Positions 46,513 through 55,365 of a DNA stretch of 64,000 nt are shown in pieces (position 1 is the first letter of the stretch; each line of letters starts with the position of its first letter). The position numbers and the translations under genes are program-made. The stretch comes from Calothrix sp. FI2-JRJ7. Its GTDB lineage: Bacteria; Cyanobacteriota; Cyanobacteriia; Cyanobacteriales; Nostocaceae. The DNA is taken from assembly GCA_019359675.1 (NCBI GenBank), contig JAHHGX010000015.1, positions 1 through 64,000 of the forward strand, given 5' to 3'. Under the pieces are notes generated by a model. It was not told the origin of the DNA and made no database searches. It worked only from the letters and a program-made list of their open reading frames with translations.

Positions 46513-47688
46513 AACCTGTCTTTCGATAGCTGAAGTAGGTTCGTCAGTTGCCACATTTTTTTTGACGTAATCAACAATTTTAGTAAGCGTTCGTAACTCA
46601 GCGATCGCTTCTGCATCTAGGTCAACTTCGGGGAATTCCTCTTGCATAGCGGCGAAAATCTGCACTTGCTTAATTGAATCAATCCCCAAATCTGCTTCTA
46701 AATCCATATCCATATCTAACATATCGATTGGATACCCAGTTTTGTCGCTAATTACTTCTAACAATCGAGTACCAAATTTAGTAGCATCGATGGAATTTGT
46801 AGCTGAAGTATCAACAACAGGTGCTGGTGGAGTACTTTCAACACTGGTAGAATTATCCTCTACAGGATAACTCTTGGTTTCAAGGATGGGGGATTGAGGT
46901 GATGTAGAAACTGGCGCCGAAGAAGGAGTACTAATAGGAGTACTACTGGTTGGTATATTTTCTTGTGTAATAGTGACTCCCTTTAAGGTGGGGAGAATTT
47001 GAGGTGATGTAGAAGTTAGTTCAGAAGGAGTTTTACCATTAGTTGATTGACTAGTTGATGATTGACTAGTTGACGTATCAACAGACTTATGCACTTCTTG
47101 CTGATTTGAGAAAGAAGGTGCGATTTCAACTTCGTCGATGGGATAGTTGGGCGCCACTTCCATATGTGCATTACTTGACTTGTTGGATGCAGGGAGAATT
47201 GGCGCTTCAGCTTCAGTTTTGAAAGGTTCAGTTTGGAAAACAGGATAATTGGGTACTTGATTTAGAGAAGAATCATTGAGCGTATTTGATGCATTTGTTA
47301 AAAACTCTTCTCCTTGGATTAAAGCCAATTGGTTTTGTAAGTAGCCTTCGTGGTTCGTATTATAGTGAGACTGATTGTTATGCAAAATATGTAATATTTG
47401 CTCTATATTTTGCATTATCTTTGGCAGAGTAGAGGAATTTTGATATTTTTCCACCATAACGGCTTGAGATTCCACCACTTTTGTCAACAAATCAATATAT
47501 TTACCTTGATTGTAATGGAATTGCTGATGTACTGCACTTAATACATTTTGTGTTTGAATTTGAGACATTATATTAGTTGGTTTAATTACATCGTAGGTTG
47601 GTTCGTCAAATTTTTGCATTTTACTTTTGTCTCCGTTATTAGAATAAATACCGTTAGCGGCGCCGTTTGTTGCTATTGCTCGATTCAT
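46495..47688 (-). CDS. PUFA-synthase-type acyl carrier protein subunit with single ACP
   Basis: 397 residues in the unshifted frame. The N-terminal part (about 40-125) is a helical domain (IMSQIQTQNVLSAVHQQFHY) like the segment that follows the acyltransferase in PfaA proteins. A Ser/Thr/Pro-rich linker (about 195-300) comes next, then one ACP at about 308-380 with Ser338 in DLGIDSIKQVQ. PfaA homologues usually carry several ACPs in a row; here there is one. The final residues run into the A9 slip site, which would join it to the ketoreductase. It lies 49 bases after the KS-AT gene. Confidence 0.9.
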   Translation of the reverse strand: MNRAIATNGAANGIYSNNGDKSKMQKFDEPTYDVIKPTNIMSQIQTQNVLSAVHQQFHYNQGKYIDLLTKVVESQAVMVEKYQNSSTLPKIMQNIEQILHILHNNQSHYNTNHEGYLQNQLALIQGEEFLTNASNTLNDSSLNQVPNYPVFQTEPFKTEAEAPILPASNKSSNAHMEVAPNYPIDEVEIAPSFSNQQEVHKSVDTSTSQSSTSQSTNGKTPSELTSTSPQILPTLKGVTITQENIPTSSTPISTPSSAPVSTSPQSPILETKSYPVEDNSTSVESTPPAPVVDTSATNSIDATKFGTRLLEVISDKTGYPIDMLDMDMDLEADLGIDSIKQVQIFAAMQEEFPEVDLDAEAIAELRTLTKIVDYVKKNVATDEPTSAIERQVVKKNS

Positions 47689-47737
47689 GACTGACTCCTT
47701 AGTTTTTGTAGTTTTGGTAGTTTACGTATTTTGGTGT

Positions 47738-50704
47738 TTATCGAGAGTGGATTTGCTGTTTAATTAAGGCATCCAACAGTGTTGTATCTCTTTGAAGCAG
47801 AGATGATTGTCTGAGTTCTAGCGTTTGAGGATTTAAATATACGCCACCATTCAAAGTGATAGGTAAACCTCTTTTTGATTTGGGTTGTTCGATAGGTTTT
47901 GGCATTTGATAAGGGTCGATATTTTCGATGTCAAGACCAGCTACCAAAAGCTGAACTATAGAGCGGCGAAACTCGTATTCAGAATTTGCTATTAAACCTG
48001 GATTTAGAGAAACTGCTATATGCTCTTTATCTCGAAGAATATCGCTAACAAAGTTGGTTAATACTTTTTTGGGTCCAATTTCAATAAATACAGAACCTCC
48101 TTGATTATAAATTAATTCAATTCCTTGTCTAAAAGCAACTGAGCTTACGAGGTGACCTGCCAGTATTTTTTTGATTTTATCTGTATTGTGAGGGTAAGGC
48201 CTAGCAGTCACATTAGAATATACAGGAATGGAAGGTAACTCAAAGTCGGTGAGGGCTATTGACTGAGCAAAAGGTTTAGAAGCATGGCTGACAAAATCGG
48301 TATGAAATGCATTGGAAACGTTCAGAATGATGGATTTAATACCCTGACTTTGAAAAAGTTCGTGTAACGCTTTAATTGATTGTTTGCTGCCACCTAAAAC
48401 TACCTGACTATTTGAATTATAGTTTGTAATTTTAATATCTGCAACATTATCAATAATATCTTTTATTTTTTGTTCATTGGCGTTGACAGCTAACATTAAA
48501 CCACTATCGAGTCCCGAATTGTTTTCAAAACTCATTGCACGCCCTCTAGCTATAGCTAAGTGATAAAAAGCTTCATCACTTAAAACCCCAGATGCCCAAA
48601 GAGCGGTGAGTTCGCCAAAACTGTGACCCATAATAAAGTCAGGCTTAAACCCTGCTTTTTGAAGTATTTTGTAAATTCCTGCGCTGATGGCGCCAATAGC
48701 AGGTTGTGCATTTTCAGTTTTCAAAAGCTCCTGTTCTTGTTTAATTTTCTTATCTTGATTAAAAGTAGTAGGCGGATAGATAATATCCGATACAATTGGC
48801 TGGTTTTGTTGATATAGGATTTGATTCATATCTGACAAAACTTGGCGCATCTGGGGATAGTTATTAGCTAGCTCTGCCGCCATATTCACATATTGCGAAC
48901 CTTGTCCTGGGAATAAAGCTACTACTTTTCCATTTAAGTCCATGCCAACAGTTCGATAGTAAATACCTTTTGGATGTTGCCAGTAATCTTTAGCATGAGC
49001 TAACATTAATAGCGATTCTTTCAGATATTCTATAGTCTGTTCTAAAGACTCACTAACAAAACCAATTCTAGCCGAGTTTATGGGAATTTTTTGATGCCTA
49101 GAGTCGTTTAAATATTGATGATAACAATTTTTACCTGCTGACGATTTAAACTTCTCTAACAATTCTTCACAAGTTGCGATTAAAGTATCGCGATTGCTAG
49201 CTTGCACAATCACAATATCTGGAACATTATGTGTTCTATAAGGCGCCTCGTGTTCCTTTTGATATTCTTCTAGCACCAGATGAAAATTAGTGCCTCCAAA
49301 ACCGAAAGAGCTAATTGCTGCTCGGCGTTTTGAACCATTAGGAGGTTGAATCCAAGGACGAGTTTGGGCATTTAAATAAAAACTACTGTTTTCAAGCTCG
49401 AACTGTGGGTTTGGTTGAGTAACATTAATTGTTGGAGGTAATATTTTATTATACAGCGCTAATGTTGCCTTAATTAAAGAAGCAGCTCCAGCAGCTGTTC
49501 TAGTATGTCCAATCTGTGACTTTACACTACCTAGAGCAACAGATTCCTTTGCTACTTGGTGTTCGTCGTATACAGAAGCAATACTTTTAAATTCGCAAAT
49601 ATCTCCAGCAACTGTCCCCGTTCCGTGTGCTTCAACTAACTGGATATCTTTGGGAGTAAGTCCAGCTCGCTCATAAGCTCTATTCAAAGCTTTAACTTGC
49701 CCCTCAAATCTTGGAGCATAAATACTTTTAGCGCGGCCATCGCTGGAAGTACCGATGCTTTTAATTACACCATATATTTTATTACCATCTCTTTCTGCAT
49801 CCTCTAAACGTTTGAGAACCACCATCCCTACTCCGTCACCAAGAACAATACCGTCTGAGTCTGCATCAAAAGGACGGGAAAGACCTTCTCTTGATAGTGC
49901 AGGAGTTTTACTAAAGCACATATATGCAACTATGGAGTTATCAACATTGACTCCACCAGTTAATACTGCATCGCAACTGCCATCGGTGAGTTCTGCTATA
50001 GCCATTTTGATTGCGGCTAAACTACTAGCACAAGCTGCATCAATGGTACAGTTTGTCCCTCCAAGGTCAAAATGGCTGGTAATTCGACCCGACACTACAT
50101 TAGCTAATAGACCAGGGAAACTACTTTCTCGCCAGTTAGCGTATAAACTTTTTAGTTTCTCTACAATGCTAGTTACCATTTCATCAGGGAAACCAAAATT
50201 TTTAATGACTTTTTCCCATCTGGGTGCATCTGTTCTGGCAGCAAGAGTAAATGCGATATTGCCAGAACCTCCAACCCCAAGAATTACTCCTGTTTTGTCG
50301 CGCAATAAAGCAGTAGACTCATCTCTAGTATAACCAGCATCTGCTAAAGCCTGCTTGGCTACCAGCAACGCCATTATTTGTACAGTACTAATTGACTCTA
50401 AATTTATTGGTGGAATTCCAAATTCTATAGGGTCAAACTCTACTTCAGGAAAAAAAGCACCAGTTTTGCCATAGGTTCTATCGCTAGTGGCTGGGTCTGA
50501 ATTGAAGTATTCATCCATTCTCCAGTATCCGTCATAATACTCAGGCTCTCGGTCTACTATTTCTTGAATGCTGTTTTTTCTGGATAAAATATTTTCCCAA
50601 AATTCTCCAACCGTGCGTGCTTCTGGAAAGATACTGCCTATTCCAACAATTGCAATGGGTATTGGTTGACGCTCTTTACAATTACTTGTTTCAACTGGTT
50701 TCAT
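47738..50704 (-). CDS. PUFA-synthase-type subunit: ketosynthase and acyltransferase (PfaA N-terminal half)
   Basis: 988 residues. The ketosynthase (about 15-485) has Cys225 in DAACASS, EAHGTGT and KSQIGHT, so the active triad is complete. The acyltransferase (about 605-910) has GQGSQY, Ser695 in GHSFGEL and NAFHTDFV, suggesting malonyl-CoA loading. In marine PUFA synthases this would continue directly into ACPs and KR; here the protein is split after the AT and the remainder is in the next two frames. It would condense malonyl units repeatedly with the KS-CLF subunit. Confidence 0.92.
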   Translation of the reverse strand: MKPVETSNCKERQPIPIAIVGIGSIFPEARTVGEFWENILSRKNSIQEIVDREPEYYDGYWRMDEYFNSDPATSDRTYGKTGAFFPEVEFDPIEFGIPPINLESISTVQIMALLVAKQALADAGYTRDESTALLRDKTGVILGVGGSGNIAFTLAARTDAPRWEKVIKNFGFPDEMVTSIVEKLKSLYANWRESSFPGLLANVVSGRITSHFDLGGTNCTIDAACASSLAAIKMAIAELTDGSCDAVLTGGVNVDNSIVAYMCFSKTPALSREGLSRPFDADSDGIVLGDGVGMVVLKRLEDAERDGNKIYGVIKSIGTSSDGRAKSIYAPRFEGQVKALNRAYERAGLTPKDIQLVEAHGTGTVAGDICEFKSIASVYDEHQVAKESVALGSVKSQIGHTRTAAGAASLIKATLALYNKILPPTINVTQPNPQFELENSSFYLNAQTRPWIQPPNGSKRRAAISSFGFGGTNFHLVLEEYQKEHEAPYRTHNVPDIVIVQASNRDTLIATCEELLEKFKSSAGKNCYHQYLNDSRHQKIPINSARIGFVSESLEQTIEYLKESLLMLAHAKDYWQHPKGIYYRTVGMDLNGKVVALFPGQGSQYVNMAAELANNYPQMRQVLSDMNQILYQQNQPIVSDIIYPPTTFNQDKKIKQEQELLKTENAQPAIGAISAGIYKILQKAGFKPDFIMGHSFGELTALWASGVLSDEAFYHLAIARGRAMSFENNSGLDSGLMLAVNANEQKIKDIIDNVADIKITNYNSNSQVVLGGSKQSIKALHELFQSQGIKSIILNVSNAFHTDFVSHASKPFAQSIALTDFELPSIPVYSNVTARPYPHNTDKIKKILAGHLVSSVAFRQGIELIYNQGGSVFIEIGPKKVLTNFVSDILRDKEHIAVSLNPGLIANSEYEFRRSIVQLLVAGLDIENIDPYQMPKPIEQPKSKRGLPITLNGGVYLNPQTLELRQSSLLQRDTTLLDALIKQQIHSR

Positions 50705-50742
50705 TTATTACCTCGAAGGGCGCGTTATATTTTTGTAAATAT

Positions 50743-50830
50743 GTAGGGTGGCTGAAGCCACCTTATCCTTATTAGGTATTACCGTCATATTTTTGTGAAT
50801 ATGCAGGTAGAGTGGCTTAAGGCACCCTAC
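50743..50830. repeat. Nested hairpins in an intra-operon gap
   Basis: GTAGGGTG (50743-50750) and CACCCTAC (50823-50830) can close a large loop. Inside, GGTGGC-TGAA-GCCACC (50747-50762) forms a tight hairpin. CATATTTTTGTGAATATG-like words flank the repeats. The gap is the widest of the operon before the KS-AT gene, so these structures might modulate the ratio of downstream mRNA. They also resemble dispersed repeats. Confidence 0.55.
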
Positions 50831-50832
50831 CA

Positions 50833-51960
50833 CTAGGCGTATGACTTAAGTTCACCGCGTCTACGGACATCTAAGGTTGCACAGTGGAAAGAACCTAAGA
50901 AAGGATAGTGATCTTCAAATGTGCAAGGAATAGGTTTAAATCCCCAGTCTTTTAATGCTTGAATCATTGACTCCTGGGATTTTTCGACAATAACCCGCTC
51001 CTCATCGAGACTAAGTACGTTCATATTCACCCAGTGACTAATCACACTTGTTCCATAAACGGTAGCGGGAGTTCTATTGGGTTTAGGTGCTATTAATACA
51101 TCCCATGACTTAAAGAAGTCAGGAAGCTTATCAACATCTAAGTTGACCGGATTGACCATCACTTTCCCAGGCGCCAGGGGAATAAGTGTCGTGTCGATAT
51201 GCAGTGCTTGCGGACAGAGCGACTGTACAGTGTGAATGCGGTATTCATCACCTAAGTGACGCTGTAACCATTTTATACCAAGAGCATTAGTTACATGACT
51301 TTTTTGAACAAAAATATCGCGTCCGCAGCGTATAAAATCAGCAGCATCGAAAGTTGGCTCGAACTCGTTAATAACATACCGGATTTCTTCACCGGGTTCA
51401 GAAGCTTTATAATTTGCGTCATAAAGCGCATCGATTAGCTGGGGTTTGGGAGCGGAAGTCCATTTTGCTCCTCCCTTAAAGTACTCCTTAAGCAGGGAGC
51501 GATAAGCCCAAGCCTCGAAATAACGACCTCGGTCAGCCATTGGCGCCTCAATAATATCATTACCGACTACGAGGAAGGCATCGCGAGGGTTGGCAACACA
51601 GAAGCCATTTTGTATCTTCCAGGCAGGGGTACTAAAAGAAGCAGAAAGGTCTGCTATATCAGGGCGCCGGACTACAACCCCTTCTGCTTCCAGAATATGA
51701 ACGAATTCTTGAAGGTTCTTTGTTGCAGCATTAATCATCTTCTTAGGATAGGGAAGTCGCTGATTTTCCATCGCCTTCCTTAATTCATCCATTTTGTCAT
51801 CCTGCCCAGGAGGTAGTGCCGCCTGGTAGATTGTATGCCAAGATGGAAACATTGCTCCATCGACCCTGCCAACGATGACTTCTTCTAATAAGTCCCATTC
51901 ATTATAAGAGCTTACGGGACATGCGTTATTAGTGGTTGGTGGATTTGTATTAGTTAACAT
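50833..51960 (-). CDS. Amidinotransferase 2 (glycine amidinotransferase family)
   Basis: 375 residues, a paralogue of the gene at 38695. The active Cys360 is in FHCATLDVRRRGELKSY; HIDTTLIPLAPGKVMVN and FDAADFIRCGRDIF supply the His and acidic residues. The N-terminal region (MFPSWHTIYQAALPPGQDD) differs from paralogue 1, and this part shapes the acceptor pocket in the family. It is encoded 15 bases after the thioester-reductase-like gene and before the KS-AT gene. It probably transfers an amidino group from arginine to a primary amine, either a starter unit or the amine set by the aminotransferase. Confidence 0.92.
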   Translation of the reverse strand: MLTNTNPPTTNNACPVSSYNEWDLLEEVIVGRVDGAMFPSWHTIYQAALPPGQDDKMDELRKAMENQRLPYPKKMINAATKNLQEFVHILEAEGVVVRRPDIADLSASFSTPAWKIQNGFCVANPRDAFLVVGNDIIEAPMADRGRYFEAWAYRSLLKEYFKGGAKWTSAPKPQLIDALYDANYKASEPGEEIRYVINEFEPTFDAADFIRCGRDIFVQKSHVTNALGIKWLQRHLGDEYRIHTVQSLCPQALHIDTTLIPLAPGKVMVNPVNLDVDKLPDFFKSWDVLIAPKPNRTPATVYGTSVISHWVNMNVLSLDEERVIVEKSQESMIQALKDWGFKPIPCTFEDHYPFLGSFHCATLDVRRRGELKSYA

Positions 51961-51975
51961 TGATTACCTCTGTGT

Positions 51976-53199
51976 TTAAACTAGTTGTTCGTTGTTGATA
52001 GTTGCAAGAGAATATCGTTCGTTAGGAGACGGTATAAACCCTTGCTTAATGCAGTAATTTAAGTAGGTTGAAATTAAGTTGATATCAACCTCTGGACAAG
52101 TAATACCTGCTTTTTCAAGAAAATGTTGGGCATTTGATGTATCAATTTTAGCTCCTGTAAAAATTACAACACAATGGGGAGGTAATTCTGAACCGACTAC
52201 AAAATATGAAAAGAGCATCAGGCTAGTAAAAGCAGAACTGTAAATCTTTCCTTCTCTGGAAACAAGATTGTTTTGAAACAACTTGAGATAGAAATCAATG
52301 GAAACTACTTTAACTTTGTAGCCAAAATCAATGATGAGATTTACAAATTCATAATAATACCTTTGGTCTGGATTAACAATGTGAAAAGTTTGACCGTAAG
52401 CTAACGGATTAAGACCAAGGTGAAGAGAAGCTTTGGCTGCGTAATCCACTGGAGTTACATAGAAATAATCCTCGGTAAAATAAAACAATCCTGTTTCAAC
52501 TATCGTTTTAACAATATTATAGTATATACCTCGACTAGTAGTAGTTTGAAGTGGATAACATCCTGTTTTACTGTCACCAAAAACATCACCTAGTCTGACT
52601 ATAACCCATTTTAACCCTCGCTTTCCTGCCTCATGAACTAGCTTTTCAGCATTTATTTTTGTTAATTCATAAGGTTGATAATCAAAACTTTGTCCAATAT
52701 CAAGGTCGCTTTCTTTGAATATAAACTCTTCATCCAAAGATTTATTACCTATTACGCTGTAACTGGATGTATGCAGCATTGGGATATTACCAGTTAGACA
52801 AAACTCAATGACTTGCGAAGTTCCTTGAACATTGACTTCAGCTAATTTTTCATAACTGGCTACCATATTCACGTTTGCTGCAACATGAAATACTTGGTCA
52901 ATTTGATGGACAAGTTGGTAGTAATCTTCAGGGTTTAAGCCAAATTTGGGTTTAGTAATATCTCCAATTATGGGAATAACTCTTGATTCAAATTGCTCGT
53001 ACAGTATACTATCAGGGTCGTAAACTGCAAGCATGTTTGCAATTCTTATTCTTGCTTTTTCTGTACCCTCCGCCCTAACTAAACAATACACCTTGGCTTT
53101 TGTAGTAGCTAGAATTTCAAATAAAATTCTTCCTCCTACTACTCCTGTAACACCTGTGATAAAGATATTTTCACAATCATCACAATCAATTAATTCCAT
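51976..53199 (-). CDS. Thioester-reductase-like protein (extended SDR, NAD-binding 4 family)
   Basis: 407 residues with the Rossmann motif ITGVTGVVGGRIL, ARGxxx-like CLVRAEGTEKA, YELTKINAEKLV holding the YxxxK pair, VIVRLGDVFGD and HIVNPDQRYYYEF. This family reductively releases ACP-bound acyl chains as aldehydes or alcohols, or works as the terminal domain of NRPS/PKS lines. It is a free-standing protein, as in zeamine/fabclavine-type systems. An aldehyde would suit the neighbouring aminotransferase, giving a terminal amine. No ACP is fused to it. Confidence 0.88.
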   Translation of the reverse strand: MELIDCDDCENIFITGVTGVVGGRILFEILATTKAKVYCLVRAEGTEKARIRIANMLAVYDPDSILYEQFESRVIPIIGDITKPKFGLNPEDYYQLVHQIDQVFHVAANVNMVASYEKLAEVNVQGTSQVIEFCLTGNIPMLHTSSYSVIGNKSLDEEFIFKESDLDIGQSFDYQPYELTKINAEKLVHEAGKRGLKWVIVRLGDVFGDSKTGCYPLQTTTSRGIYYNIVKTIVETGLFYFTEDYFYVTPVDYAAKASLHLGLNPLAYGQTFHIVNPDQRYYYEFVNLIIDFGYKVKVVSIDFYLKLFQNNLVSREGKIYSSAFTSLMLFSYFVVGSELPPHCVVIFTGAKIDTSNAQHFLEKAGITCPEVDINLISTYLNYCIKQGFIPSPNERYSLATINNEQLV

Positions 53200-53223
53200 T
53201 ATCCTAATTTAACTCCACTGTAT

Positions 53224-54006
53224 TTAACTCCACTGTGAGGTTTCTAGCGTACCTATATTTAGACCTCCATCCAATGCAACAACCGCCCCGTTGAGGTAGT
53301 TAGTTTTACAAGCAGCGAGAAACGTAACTATTTCAGCAACATCTGACGGATGTCCAAAACGACCAGAAGGAATAAGGTTTAACAATAGTTTGTCTGCAGT
53401 AACAGTACTATGTTTATCTTCATTTTCAAGCATTTCGGTTTGGAAGATACCAGGGGTTATTGCATTAACGCATACACCAAAAGAACCCAGTTCTCTTGCC
53501 CAAGATTTAGAAGCAGCTATCAAACCTGCTTTAGAAGCAGCGTAAGCAGAAGCAGAAGCCGCTCCCCAAGTTCCGGCAATAGAGGCAATATTAATTACAC
53601 GTCCATTTCTCTTTTTGACCATAAACTTAGAGAAAATTGTGGTACAACTATATGCCCCTATTAAATTTACATCAATCACTTTAGCGACTGTATCTTGATA
53701 CTCTGGCAGTAAAACAGGAGTACGCTCAAAAATTCCTGCATTGTTTACTAGAACAGCAATAGAGTCTCCGAAATAACTAGTTATTTGCTCGGCTGCTTGT
53801 TGGATGCTGTAGGTGCTACATACATCCATTACAAATAAGCCTAGTTTTTCAGAATTTTTTACATAACTTTGTAATGAGTCAAGTTTATTTTGGGAAACAT
53901 CTGTTGCAGCAACACAAAACCCTTCTGCTAACAGATGTTGAACTATTTGGCGCCCAAATCCTCCAGCAGCCCCTGTTACGACTGCAATTTTCTGATGATT
54001 CTGCAT
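53224..54006 (-). CDS. Short-chain dehydrogenase/reductase (FabG-like)
   Basis: 260 residues of the classical SDR type: VVTGAAGGFGRQIV at the N terminus, NNAG near 92, a catalytic Ser in INIASIAG, YAASKAG with the Tyr/Lys pair near 159, and the usual C-terminal glycine-rich DGGLNIG. It might reduce a beta-keto group outside the synthase or make an alcohol for glycosylation. It lies 22 bases after the aminotransferase gene and 24 before the thioester-reductase-like gene. A housekeeping fatty acid role is less likely in this context. Confidence 0.85.
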   Translation of the reverse strand: MQNHQKIAVVTGAAGGFGRQIVQHLLAEGFCVAATDVSQNKLDSLQSYVKNSEKLGLFVMDVCSTYSIQQAAEQITSYFGDSIAVLVNNAGIFERTPVLLPEYQDTVAKVIDVNLIGAYSCTTIFSKFMVKKRNGRVINIASIAGTWGAASASAYAASKAGLIAASKSWARELGSFGVCVNAITPGIFQTEMLENEDKHSTVTADKLLLNLIPSGRFGHPSDVAEIVTFLAACKTNYLNGAVVALDGGLNIGTLETSQWS

Positions 54007-54028
54007 TGAGTTTGCCTACTTTATAAGT

Positions 54029-55354
54029 CTAAAATATTCCGCTAATTCTTTGGGATTCGGCTATTGCTTCTTGTATCCTTTCTTGGAAAAAGCTCACATC
54101 TGTGTCATTCATCATCAGATTACTGTAAAATCTAGAGATTTTCGAGAATTGGATGCCATAATCTTTACAAATCCGGGTAATCAAAATATCCCGAAGTTTT
54201 GTAGTGTCGTTGTAATCTCCAGGGCTGCTAACAGGTGTTTCTTGAGAATGGAAAATTAGTACGTTAGGTACTCCTTGAACTACCATTGGCATTCCCACAT
54301 TTTTTGCTGCATCAACTAGAGACTGACCTATTTGCAGCAGGTAATTACCCATCCTTTCGTAACATGAAACATCGTTTTCAATCAATTCAATAGTAGCTAA
54401 CACCGCAGCTAAACCTAGTGGATAACCGTTAAATGTTCCTGCATGGATAACTTTTTGATCCACATATAGTTGCATAATTTCTTTCTTACCCACAATGGCT
54501 GACATTGGTAGAGAGCCTCCAGCCAGTGCTTTACCAAAAACAGTAATATCGGGTGTTACGCCTAACTGAGATTGGGCGCCGCCTAAAGCGACTCTAAAGC
54601 CAGTAATTACCTCATCAAATATGAGTACCACATTATAGCGGTCACAAAGTTCTCTGACTTTTTCTAAATATCCTGGGACGGGTAGTATACCTCCTCCATT
54701 AATACAGATAGGTTCCATAATCACAACGCCAATTTCCGAAGCGCGCTCACTAAGCAACTTTTCTAGGGCGACGCTATCGTTCCAGGGAAGCAAGAAAGAT
54801 TGGTCTTGCAAAATATTAGGCGCGCGTCCATCAGTGCCAAGAAAATCTCCTTCGTAATCAACAGGAGCTGGATAATCCGCAGATAATGGTTTACCGCCCA
54901 TAATATTATCTGCATTACCATGATAGTGTCCCTGAAATCGGACAAATTTGGGCTTACCAGTATAAGCTCTAGCAAGTCTAATGGCATTTTGTATAGACTC
55001 AGTACCACTTAAACCAAAACGTACCATTTCGGCACTAGGTACATGATGAATAATTTTTTCGCAAACTAACCCTTCCAAATCGCATTGGTCAACAGAAAGG
55101 ACTTTAGTCGTATAATCATTCAACCTTGCATTATATTCTTCATTACAATGCCCTACAATTAAAGCACCAAATTTACAAAACAAATCGAGATGTTCGTTAC
55201 CATCTAAATCCCATACTCTCGAACCCTTTCCTTTATTAAAGGGTATAATAGTCTCTTTTCCACTGTAACGGAAGTTATAGTGTACTCCACCGGGCATATA
55301 ATGCTTGATTTGCTGTACAACTTTTTGAGATTGGGGAAATTTAAGTTTCGGCAT
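54029..55354 (-). CDS. Class III aminotransferase (glutamate-1-semialdehyde aminomutase-like)
   Basis: 441 residues, PLP-dependent. Landmarks are GGVHYNFRYSGKE near the start, RFGLSGTESIQNAIRLARAYTG near 115, GHYHG near 143, IFDEVITGFRVALGG near 243 and FGKALAGGSLPMSA with the probable PLP lysine near 275. Related enzymes aminate aldehydes or ketones of ACP-bound or released chains in polyketide pathways. It probably installs the amine group. It stands 11 bases after the PfaD-like gene and is too divergent in neighbours to be a tetrapyrrole HemL. Confidence 0.9.
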   Translation of the reverse strand: MPKLKFPQSQKVVQQIKHYMPGGVHYNFRYSGKETIIPFNKGKGSRVWDLDGNEHLDLFCKFGALIVGHCNEEYNARLNDYTTKVLSVDQCDLEGLVCEKIIHHVPSAEMVRFGLSGTESIQNAIRLARAYTGKPKFVRFQGHYHGNADNIMGGKPLSADYPAPVDYEGDFLGTDGRAPNILQDQSFLLPWNDSVALEKLLSERASEIGVVIMEPICINGGGILPVPGYLEKVRELCDRYNVVLIFDEVITGFRVALGGAQSQLGVTPDITVFGKALAGGSLPMSAIVGKKEIMQLYVDQKVIHAGTFNGYPLGLAAVLATIELIENDVSCYERMGNYLLQIGQSLVDAAKNVGMPMVVQGVPNVLIFHSQETPVSSPGDYNDTTKLRDILITRICKDYGIQFSKISRFYSNLMMNDTDVSFFQERIQEAIAESQRISGIF

Positions 55355-55365
55355 TGCAAATTCTC

